The position numbers and the translations under genes were made by a program. Positions 8,945 to 18,163 of a DNA stretch of 64,000 bases are shown piece by piece (positions within the stretch are counted from its first letter, which is position 1; each line of letters opens with the position of its first letter). The notes under the pieces were generated by a model. It was not told where the DNA came from and did not search any database. It saw only the letters and a list, made by a program, of their open reading frames with translations. The stretch is from Streptomyces spiramyceticus. Lineage in GTDB: Bacteria > Actinomycetota > Actinomycetes > Streptomycetales > Streptomycetaceae. The stretch spans positions 62,001 through 126,000 of the forward strand of contig NZ_JARBAX010000001.1 of the NCBI RefSeq assembly GCF_028807635.1, read 5' to 3'.

Positions 8945-9880
8945 ATGACGGTCCCCTTCGCACTTCTGCTGCTCGGTGTCGTCGCCGCCGTCGCCGCCCC
9001 GCGGCTCATGTCGCGGGCCGACTGGCGGGAGCGCGAACCCGTGGTGGCCCTGTGGGTGTGGCAGTGCATGGTGGCCGGTGTCCTGCTGTGCCTGGGTCTG
9101 TCGATGACGTTCAGCGCGGCCGCCGCCTGGCAGGCCGTACGGGGCCAGATGTTCGCGCCCGCCCCGCACGGTGTGGTCGAGGCGTACGCCCTTGCCGCCT
9201 ACGGGCCCTGGTCCGCCGTCATCGCGGTGCTCCTCGCGTGCGGCGGTGCCTGGACGGCGGCAATGCTGACCCGGGAGATCCGCAGGGCGAGCGTACGGCG
9301 GAAGGTGCGGCGGGCGGAGCTGCTCGTACGCTCGCCGCTGCTGCCCGGCGAGGAACCCGGCAGCGACCGGCTCGTGGTCCTTGAGGGCGAGCGGCCCGAC
9401 GCCTGGTGGCTGCCCGGTTCCGCGCCCCAACTGGTCGTCACCACGGCGGCGTTGCGCCGCCTGAAGGGCCGTCAGCTCGATGCCGTGCTCGCTCACGAGC
9501 AGGGTCACGCCCGCGCCAGGCACGACTGGCTGCTGAACTGCGCGTCCGCTCTCGCGATCGGTTTTCCGCAGGTACAGGTGTTCGCAGCGTTCCGCGACGA
9601 GATGCACAGGCTCGTGGAGCTGGCCGCGGACGACGTGGCCTCGCGGCGCTTCGGCCGGCTGACGATCGCCCTGGCCCTGGTCGAACTCAACGAGGACCGC
9701 GGCGTGTTCGGCCCGTGCCCGACGCCCGGCGCCGAGCTGCCGCACCGCGTGCACCGGCTTCTGACCCCCGTCCCGCGGCTCGCAGCGGGCCACCGGCTGG
9801 GGCTGACGGCCGCGGCCGCGCTCGTGCCTGTCGTGCCGCTGCTGGTCGCGTTCGCTCCGGGGCTCAACGCTCTCGGATAA
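8945..9880 (+). CDS. M56 family zinc metallopeptidase (BlaR1/MecR1-like membrane protease)
   Basis: A 311-residue membrane protein with hydrophobic segments near residues 1-20, 36-55, 85-110 and 285-310. The zinc-protease motif HEQGH (about residue 186, within LAHEQGHARARHDWL) supplies two zinc ligands and the catalytic acid, in a gluzincin arrangement. Unlike BlaR1 there is no penicillin-binding sensor domain, so this is the short actinobacterial form. It may cleave a neighbouring repressor or process membrane proteins. It pairs with the preceding DUF5134 gene. Confidence 0.85.
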   Translation: MTVPFALLLLGVVAAVAAPRLMSRADWREREPVVALWVWQCMVAGVLLCLGLSMTFSAAAAWQAVRGQMFAPAPHGVVEAYALAAYGPWSAVIAVLLACGGAWTAAMLTREIRRASVRRKVRRAELLVRSPLLPGEEPGSDRLVVLEGERPDAWWLPGSAPQLVVTTAALRRLKGRQLDAVLAHEQGHARARHDWLLNCASALAIGFPQVQVFAAFRDEMHRLVELAADDVASRRFGRLTIALALVELNEDRGVFGPCPTPGAELPHRVHRLLTPVPRLAAGHRLGLTAAAALVPVVPLLVAFAPGLNALG

Positions 9881-9938
9881 CGCGCTCGGACGACGGGCCG
9901 GGCGGTTGCGCGCGCCGCCCGTGGGCGAGGATCTTCCC

Positions 9939-10607
9939 ATGCGCTCCCCCCACCCCGCCCTTCCGGCCCTCGTCCTCACCGGAATCGTCTGCACGGTCCT
10001 GTCTGTTGCGCTCCTGGTGCTCGTCGCCGTCGAGTGGGCCCCACTGATGGCGTTCGACCGCTCGGTCGCGGACGGGCTGCACAGTTCGGCCGTCGTCCGC
10101 CCCGACGTCACCCGAACCAATCGGGTGCTGACCGACTGGGTGTGGGACCCATGGGCGATGCGCGCGCTGGTGGCCGTCGCCGTCGTCTGGCTGCTGTGGC
10201 GGCGTGAATGGCTTCTCGCGATCTGGGCCGCGGCGACCAGTGCGCTCGGCTCGCTCGTACAGCAGGGCCTCAAGGCCGCGGTGGACCGCGACCGCCCCCG
10301 GTGGCCCGACCCCCTCGACTCCGCGCACTACGCCGCCTGGCCGTCCGGCCACGCGATGACGGCCGTCGTCACGTTCGGGATCCTGCTGTGGCTGCTCGCT
10401 CTGCGGGGCGCGGACCGACGCCTGCGTACCGCCGTGCTGGTGGTGGGGGTGGTGTCCTGCGTCGGCGTCGGTCTCACCCGGATCTATCTGGGCGTGCACT
10501 GGGCGTCCGACGTGCTGGGTGGCTGGCTGCTCGGAGCGGCGTTCGTCGCCGTCATGGCACTGGCGTACGGTCGCGTCGTCTCCTCCCGGGAAGGAACACC
10601 CGAATGA
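9939..10607 (+). CDS. PAP2 family lipid phosphatase
   Basis: A 222-residue membrane phosphatase with about six helices. The three acid-phosphatase motifs are present: KAAVDRDRPRW (KX6RP-like), PSGHA and RIYLGVHWASD. The active site should face outside, acting on prenyl or lipid phosphates. The ATG at 9939 follows GGGCGAGG. Its stop overlaps the start codon of a decayed HAD gene as ATGA, so it was once the first gene of a coupled pair. Confidence 0.88.
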   Translation: MRSPHPALPALVLTGIVCTVLSVALLVLVAVEWAPLMAFDRSVADGLHSSAVVRPDVTRTNRVLTDWVWDPWAMRALVAVAVVWLLWRREWLLAIWAAATSALGSLVQQGLKAAVDRDRPRWPDPLDSAHYAAWPSGHAMTAVVTFGILLWLLALRGADRRLRTAVLVVGVVSCVGVGLTRIYLGVHWASDVLGGWLLGAAFVAVMALAYGRVVSSREGTPE

Positions 10608-10816
10608 CAGTCAAGGGCGCACTCTTCGACTTCTGCGCGGCGTACACGGGCAAGAGCCGCCCGTATCCGGCGGTCCCCCGCGCCGCCGGATACAGACGGC
10701 AAGCCCACGCAACAGGACCCCGTAAGGGACCCTGCGTGGTACGACTGAGTATATTGGCTGAGGGCCAGTCAACGCAGGAGTTACAGCATGTCCCCGCGCA
10801 GCGCATCGGTCAATGA
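10604..10816 (+). pseudogene. remnant of a HAD-family hydrolase (first strand only)
   Basis: The ORF starts at an ATG that overlaps the PAP2 stop (10604-10607) and has a good GGAAGGA site. It begins MTVKGALFDF, the expected first strand of a HAD hydrolase, where DFSGTL or DxDGT should follow. Instead the frame reads CAAYTGKSRPYP and never returns to HAD sequence. The remainder overlaps the next TetR gene. I read this as a gene that lost everything after codon 10 by deletion, leaving its translation signals behind. Confidence 0.55.
10754..10772. promoter_or_regulatory. imperfect dyad upstream of tetR-like gene
   Basis: TTGGCTGAGGGCCAGTCAA is an imperfect inverted repeat in which most outer positions match (TTGxCTG against CAGTCAA). 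It ends 15 bp before the TetR start codon, a normal place for an autoregulatory operator. No other candidate is visible there. Confidence 0.35.
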
Positions 10817-11429
10817 AGAGTTGCGTCGGCGTTCCCGGGAACGGCTGCTGCAGGCAACCGTGGAGCTGGTCGGCGAACGCGGTTACGAGGCCGCGACCCT
10901 CGGGGACATCGCGGACCGGGCCGGTTCGGCGCGCGGTCTCGTCTCGTACTACTTCCCGGGCAAGCGGCAGTTGCTGCAATCGGCCGTCCACCGGCTGATG
11001 CACCGGACGCTCGAAGCGGCCCTGGAGCGCGAGCCGCGCAGCGAGGACGGCCGCGAGCTGCTGGCCCGGGCCATCGACGCCATTCTGGGGCTGGCGAGCG
11101 AGCATCCGCTGCTGATGCGCACGCACATGGCGGGCATTCTCCAGGCCGAGGGATTCGTCCAGTGCCCGGAGCAGCGGCGGCTCGCCGAGCTGCTGCGGAA
11201 CACGGTCGTCCGGTACGGATCACAGGACGTGGACGTCGATTACCCGTTGCTGCGGGCCCTGTTGATGGGCGCGGTGTTCGCCGTACTGCTGCCGGGGGCG
11301 CCGATGCCGCTGACGAGTCTGCGGGCCGAGCTGTTCCAGCGGTACGGGCTGGACTGGGAGCTCGGCGTGCCGCCGGACGGGGATCCGCCCGGCGGCACGC
11401 GGGCATGCGGGGTCGATCAGCGGCGGTAG
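10788..11429 (+). CDS. TetR/AcrR family transcriptional regulator
   Basis: A 213-residue regulator with the TetR DNA-binding domain (LLQATVELVGERGYEAATLGDIADRAGSARGLVSYYFPGKRQLL) and a helical ligand domain. A good GGAG precedes the ATG at 10788. The last 13 bp overlap the convergent LVIVD gene. It follows a decayed HAD remnant rather than an obvious target gene, so its regulon cannot be read from position. Confidence 0.88.
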   Translation: MSPRSASVNEELRRRSRERLLQATVELVGERGYEAATLGDIADRAGSARGLVSYYFPGKRQLLQSAVHRLMHRTLEAALEREPRSEDGRELLARAIDAILGLASEHPLLMRTHMAGILQAEGFVQCPEQRRLAELLRNTVVRYGSQDVDVDYPLLRALLMGAVFAVLLPGAPMPLTSLRAELFQRYGLDWELGVPPDGDPPGGTRACGVDQRR

Positions 11430-12904
11430 TCGGGCTGGGTCTGCACATTGAGCTCGTGCAGCCGGACCTTCTTGGCGCCGTCCGTGCGCTTGTCGTTGAG
11501 CTTCAGGACGTCGAAGCCCTTGGCCATGTCGTTCGAGTAGATGTAGCCGTTGTAGTAGTACGCCGACCAGGAGCCGGCGGTCACCGAGGTGTCCGCGCTG
11601 ACCGGACCGCGCTCGAAGAAGGCGATCTCCTCGGGCTTGGACGAGTCGGTGAAGTCCCAGACGGACACGCCGCCCTGGTACCAGGCCTGGACCATGATGT
11701 CCTTGCCCTTGACCGGGATCAGCGAGCCGTTGTGGGCGACGCAGTTCTCGGTGTCCGCCTGGTGGCGGTCGATCTTGAAGTAGCTCCTGAACACCAGCTT
11801 GCGGCTGTCGCCCTTGCCGGTGATGTCGTAGATGCCGTCGGCGCCGCGGTTCGGGCCTGTGGCTTCGTTGCAGGTGGCGCCGACGCCGCCGCCGAGCTCG
11901 TCGGTGAAGACGACCTTGTTGGCCTTCTGGTTGAAGGTCGCCGAGTGCCAGAACGCGAAGTTGACGTTGTCCTGGACGCGGTCGATGACCTTCGGCTCCT
12001 CCGGGTCCTCGATGTCGAAGAGGATGCCGTCACCCATGCACGCACCGGCGGCCAGGTCCTTCGAGGGCAGCACGGTGATGTCGTGGCAGCCGGTCGTCTT
12101 GGAGACGCCCGGGTTGGTGGGCGCGCCCGGGTTTCCGCCGTCCGGGAAGAGCACAGGGAAGCCCACGATCGCGGACTTCTCCGGAGCGCTGCGCGGCACC
12201 TTGATGACGGAGATTCCGTCGTGCGGCGGCTTGCAGTCGGGGAAGCTCTCGCTGGGCGAGTACGACGAGACGTAGACGTAGACGTTACGGCGCTCCGGCA
12301 CCAGGGTGTGCGTGTGCGAACCGCAGGCGGTCTCGACAGCGGCGACGTACTTCGGGTTGCTCTTGTCGCTGATGTCGAAGATCTTCATGCCCTCCCAGGA
12401 GGACTTCTCCGTCGCGGGCTGCGAGGTGCTGGCGCAGGAGTTGTCGTTGCGCGAGGAGTCCGTGGAGAGGAAGAGCAGGTTTCCGGAGACGGAGATGTCG
12501 TTCTGGGCACCGGGACACAGAACCTGGGAGACCGTCCTGGGGGCCTTCGGGTTGCTGATGTCGAAGATCCGGAAGCCGTCGTAATTGCCGGCGAAGGCGT
12601 AGTTGCCCTGGAAGGCCAGGTCCGAGTTGGTGCCCTTGATCGCGTCCTTGGGGACGTTCACGAGGTGCTCGATGTTCTTGCTGTGGGCGATCTCGTCGAC
12701 GCCGGGTATCTCGCCGCTCTCGATGGCGGCCTTGGCCTCGGCATGCTGTGCGGTGGAGACGCCCTGCTTTGTGGCAGGCGAGTCTCCCGGGTCGGGGATC
12801 GCGGCCGCGGGTCCGGCCGTCAGCAGCGTAGCGAAGAGCCCGGCCGCGGCTGCCGCCACGCCGAGATGTCTGCGCCGCACGCGGGTGATGTGCAACGAGG
12901 TCAC
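11417..12904 (-). CDS. secreted LVIVD-repeat beta-propeller protein
   Basis: A 495-residue exported protein. The N-terminus has an Arg-rich start (RVRRRH), a hydrophobic core and an AAA-type cleavage site near residue 35. Repeated FRIFDISNPKAP / MKIFDISDKSNPKYV / GILFDIEDPEEPKV / VSVWDFTDSSKPEEI segments are LVIVD repeats that build a propeller. The GTG at 12904 is preceded by GGGAGG. The divergent gene encodes a DUF305 lipoprotein, a pairing I know from other Streptomyces. A role in extracytoplasmic protein or metal handling is possible but unproven. Confidence 0.82.
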   Translation of the reverse strand: MTSLHITRVRRRHLGVAAAAAGLFATLLTAGPAAAIPDPGDSPATKQGVSTAQHAEAKAAIESGEIPGVDEIAHSKNIEHLVNVPKDAIKGTNSDLAFQGNYAFAGNYDGFRIFDISNPKAPRTVSQVLCPGAQNDISVSGNLLFLSTDSSRNDNSCASTSQPATEKSSWEGMKIFDISDKSNPKYVAAVETACGSHTHTLVPERRNVYVYVSSYSPSESFPDCKPPHDGISVIKVPRSAPEKSAIVGFPVLFPDGGNPGAPTNPGVSKTTGCHDITVLPSKDLAAGACMGDGILFDIEDPEEPKVIDRVQDNVNFAFWHSATFNQKANKVVFTDELGGGVGATCNEATGPNRGADGIYDITGKGDSRKLVFRSYFKIDRHQADTENCVAHNGSLIPVKGKDIMVQAWYQGGVSVWDFTDSSKPEEIAFFERGPVSADTSVTAGSWSAYYYNGYIYSNDMAKGFDVLKLNDKRTDGAKKVRLHELNVQTQPDYRR

Positions 12905-13081
12905 TGCGTCCTCCCTTGTATCCGTTCGTAGTTGAACGGTTCATACACCCCGGCAGTATCGTCGTTTGCATGCACATCTCAACAGATGGCAACTAAGACG
13001 TAATGAAAGTTTTTGATCAGTGGCGTGCGTGAGCGTGCTAAGAACTGTCATCAACCAGCCCATCTGCCCCAGGAGGTCGCC

Positions 13082-13744
13082 GTGTTGAACCGCCGAAAGC
13101 CAACGCGCGCCCGCAGACTCGCACTTGTGGCGGCGTCGGCCGTTTTCGCCGTGACCGGCCTCGGCGCGTGTTCCGCGGCCGGGGACGCTCCCGAGGCGAA
13201 GGCGGGCGGCGGGCCTTCCGTGGTGGCGCCGGGCAAGCCGGGCGAGCCCGCGAAGACCATGTCGGCCGAGGAGGCCGCGAAGTCCCTCCCCGACGACACA
13301 CCCAACAGCGCGGACTTCTCGTACGCGCGCATGATGATCACGCATCACGCGCAGGCGCTCGTGATGACGGAACTCGCGCCGAAGCGCGCCGAGTCGGCGA
13401 AGGTGAAGCGGCTCGCCGAGCGGATCACGGCAGCTCAGCGGCCGGAGATCGACGCCATGCGGGGCTGGCTGGACAACAACGGCGGCAAGAAGCGCAAGGG
13501 CGGCCACGACCACGGCTCGATGCCCGGGATGGCCACGGAGAAGCAGCTCGCGCAGTTGCGCGAGGCGAAGGGCGAGGAATTCGACCGGCTCTTCCTGAAG
13601 CTGATGATCACTCACCATGAGGGGGCGGTCGGCATGGCCACCGAAGTCCTCTCGCAGGGGAACAACGTCCAGGTCGAGGAGATGGCGACCGACGTGCTCG
13701 CCCAGCAGACCGCCGAGATCGGCAGGATGCGCGACATGGCGTGA
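13082..13744 (+). CDS. DUF305 family lipoprotein
   Basis: A 220-residue lipoprotein with a lipobox LGAC about 30 residues in. Two related halves each carry the DUF305 signature: YARMMITHHAQALVM and LKLMITHHEGAVGMA. The paired histidines and methionines suggest copper or other metal binding, and the middle contains a GGHDHGSMPGM stretch that would also bind copper. The AGGAGG at 13071 fits the GTG at 13082 (TTG at 13085 is an alternative). It is divergent from the LVIVD gene. Confidence 0.85.
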   Translation: MLNRRKPTRARRLALVAASAVFAVTGLGACSAAGDAPEAKAGGGPSVVAPGKPGEPAKTMSAEEAAKSLPDDTPNSADFSYARMMITHHAQALVMTELAPKRAESAKVKRLAERITAAQRPEIDAMRGWLDNNGGKKRKGGHDHGSMPGMATEKQLAQLREAKGEEFDRLFLKLMITHHEGAVGMATEVLSQGNNVQVEEMATDVLAQQTAEIGRMRDMA

Positions 13745-13869
13745 AAGGCTCGTCGCTCAGCGGTGACCCCGCCGGCGGCGCTGCCGCCCGGCCAGGAACC
13801 TTGATCCGGTCCGCGACTGGTCCACACTGGTCATTAGCCCCCAAAAGTTACTTTCAGGTACACCGGAAA

Positions 13870-13892
13870 GGACCCCGGACAGCCCGGGGTCC
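13870..13892 (+). terminator. terminator after the DUF305 gene
   Basis: GGACCCCGG (13870-13878) and CCGGGGTCC (13884-13892) form a perfect 9-bp stem with a 5-nt loop, 126 bp after the DUF305 stop and before the reductase gene. There is no T tract. Confidence 0.55.
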
Positions 13893-13975
13893 CCACGGCA
13901 CGCACGCAGAGCATCTCCCGCTATGCCGCCCACCAATGCCATGCTGGAGTCACCTTGCGGGAAGGAGCACCCGCC

Positions 13976-15334
13976 GTGCTTCGCGTCGCTGTAATCGGCT
14001 CGGGCCCCAGTGGGGTCTACGCCGCTCAGGCCCTGGTGCAGCAGGAGACGGTGCCCGACGTACGGGTGCACGTGCTCGACCGGCTGCCCTGTCCGTACGG
14101 ACTGGTGCGCTACGGCGTCGCACCGGACCACGAGAAGATCAAGTCGTTGCAGAACAATCTGCGCACGGTGCTCGAACACGACCGGATCACCTTCGTCGGC
14201 AACGCGGAGGTGGGCTCGGCCGGGCTCACCACGGCGCGGCTCCTGGAGCTCTACCACGCGGTGGTGTACTGCGTCGGCGCAGCGACCGACCGCAGGCTCG
14301 GCATTCCGGGCGAGGAACTGCCGGGCAGCTACTCCGCGACCTCCTTCGTCTCCTGGTACAGCGCGCATCCCGACGCCGCCGCGAACGGCTTCGCGCTGGG
14401 CGCCCGGTCGGCCGTCGTCATCGGGGTGGGCAATGTGGCGGTCGACGTGGCCCGCATCCTGGCGCGCGGTGCGGACGAGCTGCTGCCCACCGATGTGCCG
14501 CAGCCCGCGCTCGACGTGCTGGCCGGCAGCCGGCTGCGCGATGTGCACATGGTGGGCCGGCGCGGTCCTTCGCAGGCGAAGTTCACCACCAAGGAGCTGC
14601 GGGAACTCGGCGCGCTGCCGGACGCTTCGGTGGTGGTACGGCCCGACGAACTCGCCCTCGATCCGGCGTACGTGGAGCCGGCGGTGTCCGCGGCCCTGCC
14701 CGCCGTTAACCGGCGCAATGTCGAAGTGGTGAGGGACTGGGCGACGAGCCCCGCGCAGCAGCGCTCACGCGTCATCCACCTGCGGTTCTTCCTCCGCCCC
14801 GTGGAGGTGCTGGAGGAGGACGGGCGGGCAGCCGGGGTGCGGTTCGAGCGGACCCTGCCGGACGGTACGGGTGGGGTGAGCGGCACGGGAACGTACGAGG
14901 ACATCGAGGCCCAGCTGGTGCTCAGGTCGGTCGGCTACCGCGGCAGGCCGCTCCCCGGCCTACCCTTCGACCCGGCACGCGGCACGGTGCCGAACGCGGC
15001 GGGCCGCGTCCTGCGCGACGGGGTGCCGTCGCCCGGGGAGTACGTCGCGGGGTGGATCAAGCGGGGCCCGACGGGCGTGATCGGCACGAACCGCCCCTGC
15101 GCCAAGGAGACGGTGGCCTCACTGCTGGCGGATGCCCCCGAGCTCGCCCGCCGGCAGCTCCCGGAGGACCCGCTGGCCGTACTGCGGGAGTCGGGACTGC
15201 GCCTGGTCGAGTGGAAGGACTGGAAGGCGATCGAGGCGGCGGAGGCGGCGCTGGGGCTCTCGCTGGGCCGGGGGTCGGTGAAGCTCCACGAGTGGGCGGA
15301 TCTGCTGGCTGCGGCGCACCGGGCGGCGGGCTGA
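13976..15334 (+). CDS. FprA-type ferredoxin/flavodoxin--NADP+ reductase
   Basis: A 452-residue FAD protein related to adrenodoxin reductase, moving electrons between NADPH and ferredoxin. Motifs are the FAD Rossmann loop VIGSGPSGVYAAQ at the start, PYGLVRYGVAPDH, the NADPH loop GVGNVAVDVARIL, the VGRRGPSQAKFT segment and the C-terminal GWIKRGPTGVIGTNR typical of FprA. I use the GTG at 13976 with GGAAGGAG upstream; an in-frame TTG at 13955 would lie in front of that site. It may serve cytochrome P450s, though none is nearby. Confidence 0.9.
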   Translation: MLRVAVIGSGPSGVYAAQALVQQETVPDVRVHVLDRLPCPYGLVRYGVAPDHEKIKSLQNNLRTVLEHDRITFVGNAEVGSAGLTTARLLELYHAVVYCVGAATDRRLGIPGEELPGSYSATSFVSWYSAHPDAAANGFALGARSAVVIGVGNVAVDVARILARGADELLPTDVPQPALDVLAGSRLRDVHMVGRRGPSQAKFTTKELRELGALPDASVVVRPDELALDPAYVEPAVSAALPAVNRRNVEVVRDWATSPAQQRSRVIHLRFFLRPVEVLEEDGRAAGVRFERTLPDGTGGVSGTGTYEDIEAQLVLRSVGYRGRPLPGLPFDPARGTVPNAAGRVLRDGVPSPGEYVAGWIKRGPTGVIGTNRPCAKETVASLLADAPELARRQLPEDPLAVLRESGLRLVEWKDWKAIEAAEAALGLSLGRGSVKLHEWADLLAAAHRAAG

Positions 15335-16160
15335 GGGCCTCACCGGCTGGGGGTGTGGTCCCACCAGTCGGCCCTGAGCACCGGGCTGCGCCTGGCCAGC
15401 CGGCCGAAGGCGCCCGACGTCGGCCCTGGACGCCGGGCGCAGCAGGCTGCCCCGCCCATGGGCCCCGAGTTGGCCCTCCATGTCGGGCTGCGCCTCACTG
15501 CTGGGCCAGGGGGTGGAGGTGCCCCGACGTCGGCCTCTGGCCCCGGAGCGGCGTCCGGCTGACAGTCCGAGGTGGGTCGCTTAAGGGCCTGATCCGCCGG
15601 ACACGCCCTAGGCGTGGGCCTTGGGCCCCCGGGTGGGGTGCGGGCCCCGGCGTCGGCTGTGGGCGCCGAGGCGGGGCGCTCGGGGGCGGATGGCGCCCCC
15701 GTTGCGGTGGCCCACAGGGAGAGCCCGGTGTCCCAGGTCGTCCCGAGCGGGTGGCCGATGCAGTACGCGGAGCCGTGCGTACGCCCTCTTCGCAGTGTTC
15801 GATGGCCGCCGCCGAACCGGCCTGTTCCGGGCCGGTAGTTGCGTAGTGCAGGTGTTGTGCGGAGTGGGCGGCCGGGGGGTTTGAGCAGAGCGGCGGGGCG
15901 TGGACAAGGGTTTTCCCCGTATCGGCTTCATCTCGTCTTTCCCTACTGTCTGTCCACCGGCGATCTTCGATTCCGTCGAAGCCGGTAACACCCCTCTGCC
16001 CCTGCCCTGACCCGGCCGGGGCGTGCTTCAGGCGTGCGGCGGCCGGTGGTGCCTCACATCAGCCATCGGCCCCGCATCGCAGCGCCTGCACAGCTCCGCT
16101 CACGAAGTGCGCCAACTGCCGCTCCGGCCTGCCCGGTTCCGGCTCTCGAAAGGGAACACC
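15335..16160. other. 826-bp region without a convincing gene
   Basis: No frame shows protein-like codon use or a recognisable domain. The first 220 bp contain an imperfect direct duplication: CGGGCTGCGCCT recurs near 15383 and 15486, each followed some tens of bases later by GACGTCGGCC (near 15418 and 15529). The last 140 bp before the subtilase are less GC-rich (TTTTCCCC, TTCGATTCCGTCGAA) and probably hold its promoter, but I cannot name boxes with confidence. Confidence 0.5.
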
Positions 16161-17966
16161 TTGCACGCTTCCAGACGAAGACTCATATCCGTCGTAGCGG
16201 CCTCCGCCACCCTGCTCGGGGCCGCCGCCACCTCCTCCGTCGCCATGGCACAGCCCGCCGCTCCGGCGGCTGCGGCAGCGGTATCCCCGACCCCCACCGC
16301 ACCGGTCGAGAACCTGATCGTCGGGTACAAGTCGTCGGCCTCCGAGGCGCGTTCCAACAACGCGGCATCGGACGACGCCGAGGCAAAGGGCCGCAAAGCG
16401 GGCGAATCGCTGGAGTTCGAGCGTCGGCTGGGGACCGGCGCCGCGCTGGTCGACCTGGGCGGCAAGCTCGCGCCGGCCGATGCCGCCGACGTGATGGCGC
16501 AGTTCCGCGCGGACCCGGATGTGGCGTACGTCGAGCCGGACGCCCGGGCTTACGCGATGGCGGACCCGAACGACACCGAGTACGCCAAGCAGTGGGACCT
16601 GTTCGAGGCCACGGCCGGTATGAACGTCCCCGGCGCCTGGGCCACCACGACCGGCACCGGCGTGACCGTGGCCGTGATCGACACCGGCTACGTGGCGCAC
16701 TCCGACCTGGCCGCCAACGTCGTGGCCGGCTACGACTTCATCACCAGCTCCACCGCCGCCCGTGACGGCAACGGACGCGACAACAACCCGGCCGACCAGG
16801 GCGACTGGAGCGCTGCGGGCGAGTGCGGCATCGGTTCCACGGCGTCCAACTCCTCCTGGCACGGCACGCACGTCGCGGGCACGGTCGCCGCGGCGACCGG
16901 CAACGCGAAGGGTGTCGCCGGTATCGCGTACGGCGCCAAGATCCAGCCGGTACGTGTGCTGGGCAAGTGCGGCGGCAGCACCTCCGACATCGTGGACGCC
17001 ATCACCTGGGCGTCCGGCGGCTCGGTCCCCGGTGTCCCGGCGAACGCGACGCCCGCCAAGGTGATCAACATGAGCCTCGGCGGTTCGGGCGCCTGCGGCA
17101 GCACCTACCAGAACGCGATCAACGCGGCCGTCGGCCGGGGCACCACCGTCGTGGTGGCCGCGGGCAACAGCAACTCGAACGCGAGCGGCTTCTCGCCGGC
17201 CAGCTGCAACAACGTGATCAACGTCGCGGCGAGCAGCCGCAGCGGTGACCGCGCGTTCTACTCGAACTACGGCACCATCATCGACATCGCCGCCCCCGGT
17301 GGCGAGACCCGCCGGGCGACCGACACCCCCGGCACGATCACCACGCCGGAGAACGGCATCCTCTCGACGCTGAACACCGGCACCACCACCCCGTCGGCCG
17401 AGAACTACAAGCCCTACCAGGGCACCAGCATGGCCGCCCCGCACGTCGCCGGCCTCGCCGCACTGATGAAGGCGGCCAAGACCACGCTGACCCCGGCCGA
17501 GATCGAGTCGGCCATCAAGGCCAACGCCCGCCCGCTGGCCGGTACCTGCACCGGTGGCTGTGGCGCCGGACTCGCGGACGCGGCCAAGACGGTCCAGGCC
17601 GTCACCGGCGGTACGCCGACCGGGCCCACGTTCCAGAACACGGCCGACGTCTCCATCCCCGACAACGGCGCCGCCGTCACGTCGTCGATCACGGTCAGCG
17701 GTGTGACCGGCAACGCCCCGGCCGCCCTCAAGGTCGCCGTCGACATCAAGCACCCCTACCGCGGTGACCTCGTCGTCGACCTGGTCGCTCCCGACGGCAC
17801 CACCAAGCGCCTGCAGAGCTCCTCCAACGACAGCGCCGACAACATCATCACCACGTACACCGTCGACGCCTCCGCCCTGGTCGCGAACGGCACCTGGAAG
17901 CTCCGGGTCCAGGACGTGGCGAGCGCCGACATCGGCTTCATCGACTCCTGGGGTCTCACCTTCTGA
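16161..17966 (+). CDS. secreted S8 subtilisin-like serine protease with C-terminal P-domain
   Basis: A 601-residue exported protease. It has a signal peptide (SRRRLISVVAASATLLGAAATSSVAMAQ), an I9-like inhibitory propeptide to about residue 130, and a catalytic domain with Asp in AVIDTGY (about 174), His in SWHGTHVAGT (about 234) and Ser in GTSMAAPHVAG (about 423). A P/homoB domain (FQNTADVSIPDNG to the C-terminus) follows. The start is a TTG at 16161 with AAAGGG upstream; the longer frame has no ribosome site. Monocistronic, followed by a strong terminator. Confidence 0.92.
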   Translation: MHASRRRLISVVAASATLLGAAATSSVAMAQPAAPAAAAAVSPTPTAPVENLIVGYKSSASEARSNNAASDDAEAKGRKAGESLEFERRLGTGAALVDLGGKLAPADAADVMAQFRADPDVAYVEPDARAYAMADPNDTEYAKQWDLFEATAGMNVPGAWATTTGTGVTVAVIDTGYVAHSDLAANVVAGYDFITSSTAARDGNGRDNNPADQGDWSAAGECGIGSTASNSSWHGTHVAGTVAAATGNAKGVAGIAYGAKIQPVRVLGKCGGSTSDIVDAITWASGGSVPGVPANATPAKVINMSLGGSGACGSTYQNAINAAVGRGTTVVVAAGNSNSNASGFSPASCNNVINVAASSRSGDRAFYSNYGTIIDIAAPGGETRRATDTPGTITTPENGILSTLNTGTTTPSAENYKPYQGTSMAAPHVAGLAALMKAAKTTLTPAEIESAIKANARPLAGTCTGGCGAGLADAAKTVQAVTGGTPTGPTFQNTADVSIPDNGAAVTSSITVSGVTGNAPAALKVAVDIKHPYRGDLVVDLVAPDGTTKRLQSSSNDSADNIITTYTVDASALVANGTWKLRVQDVASADIGFIDSWGLTF

Positions 17967-18007
17967 CCACGCTGACCAGGCGAAAAGTCCGGACCAAGCA
18001 CCACCAC

Positions 18008-18051
18008 GGACCTGCCGACGCCCTGCGCGTCGGCAGGTCCGACGGCTTTTT
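18008..18051 (+). terminator. strong rho-independent terminator of the protease gene
   Basis: GGACCTGCCGACGC (18008-18021) and GCGTCGGCAGGTCC (18027-18040) form a perfect 14-bp stem with a 5-nt loop, followed by GACGGCTTTTT. Confidence 0.9.
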
Positions 18052-18163
18052 CACGCCGGCACTGACGCCTGCGTCACACTCCTGTCCTGTTCCGCGAACG
18101 ACCTCGTATTCTCGCGCTCACAGGAAAGGCACAGGGACGGGACCGAGAGGCTGGTGGCTGTGC

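Noticed and set aside
8096-10273. A 725-codon minus-strand open frame
   Set aside because: It runs antisense through the TetR, DUF5134, M56 and PAP2 genes, which have clear domains and start signals; its protein is Arg/Gly/His-rich without motifs.
16059-17753. A 564-codon minus-strand open frame
   Set aside because: Antisense to the subtilase, whose catalytic triad and signal peptide are intact.
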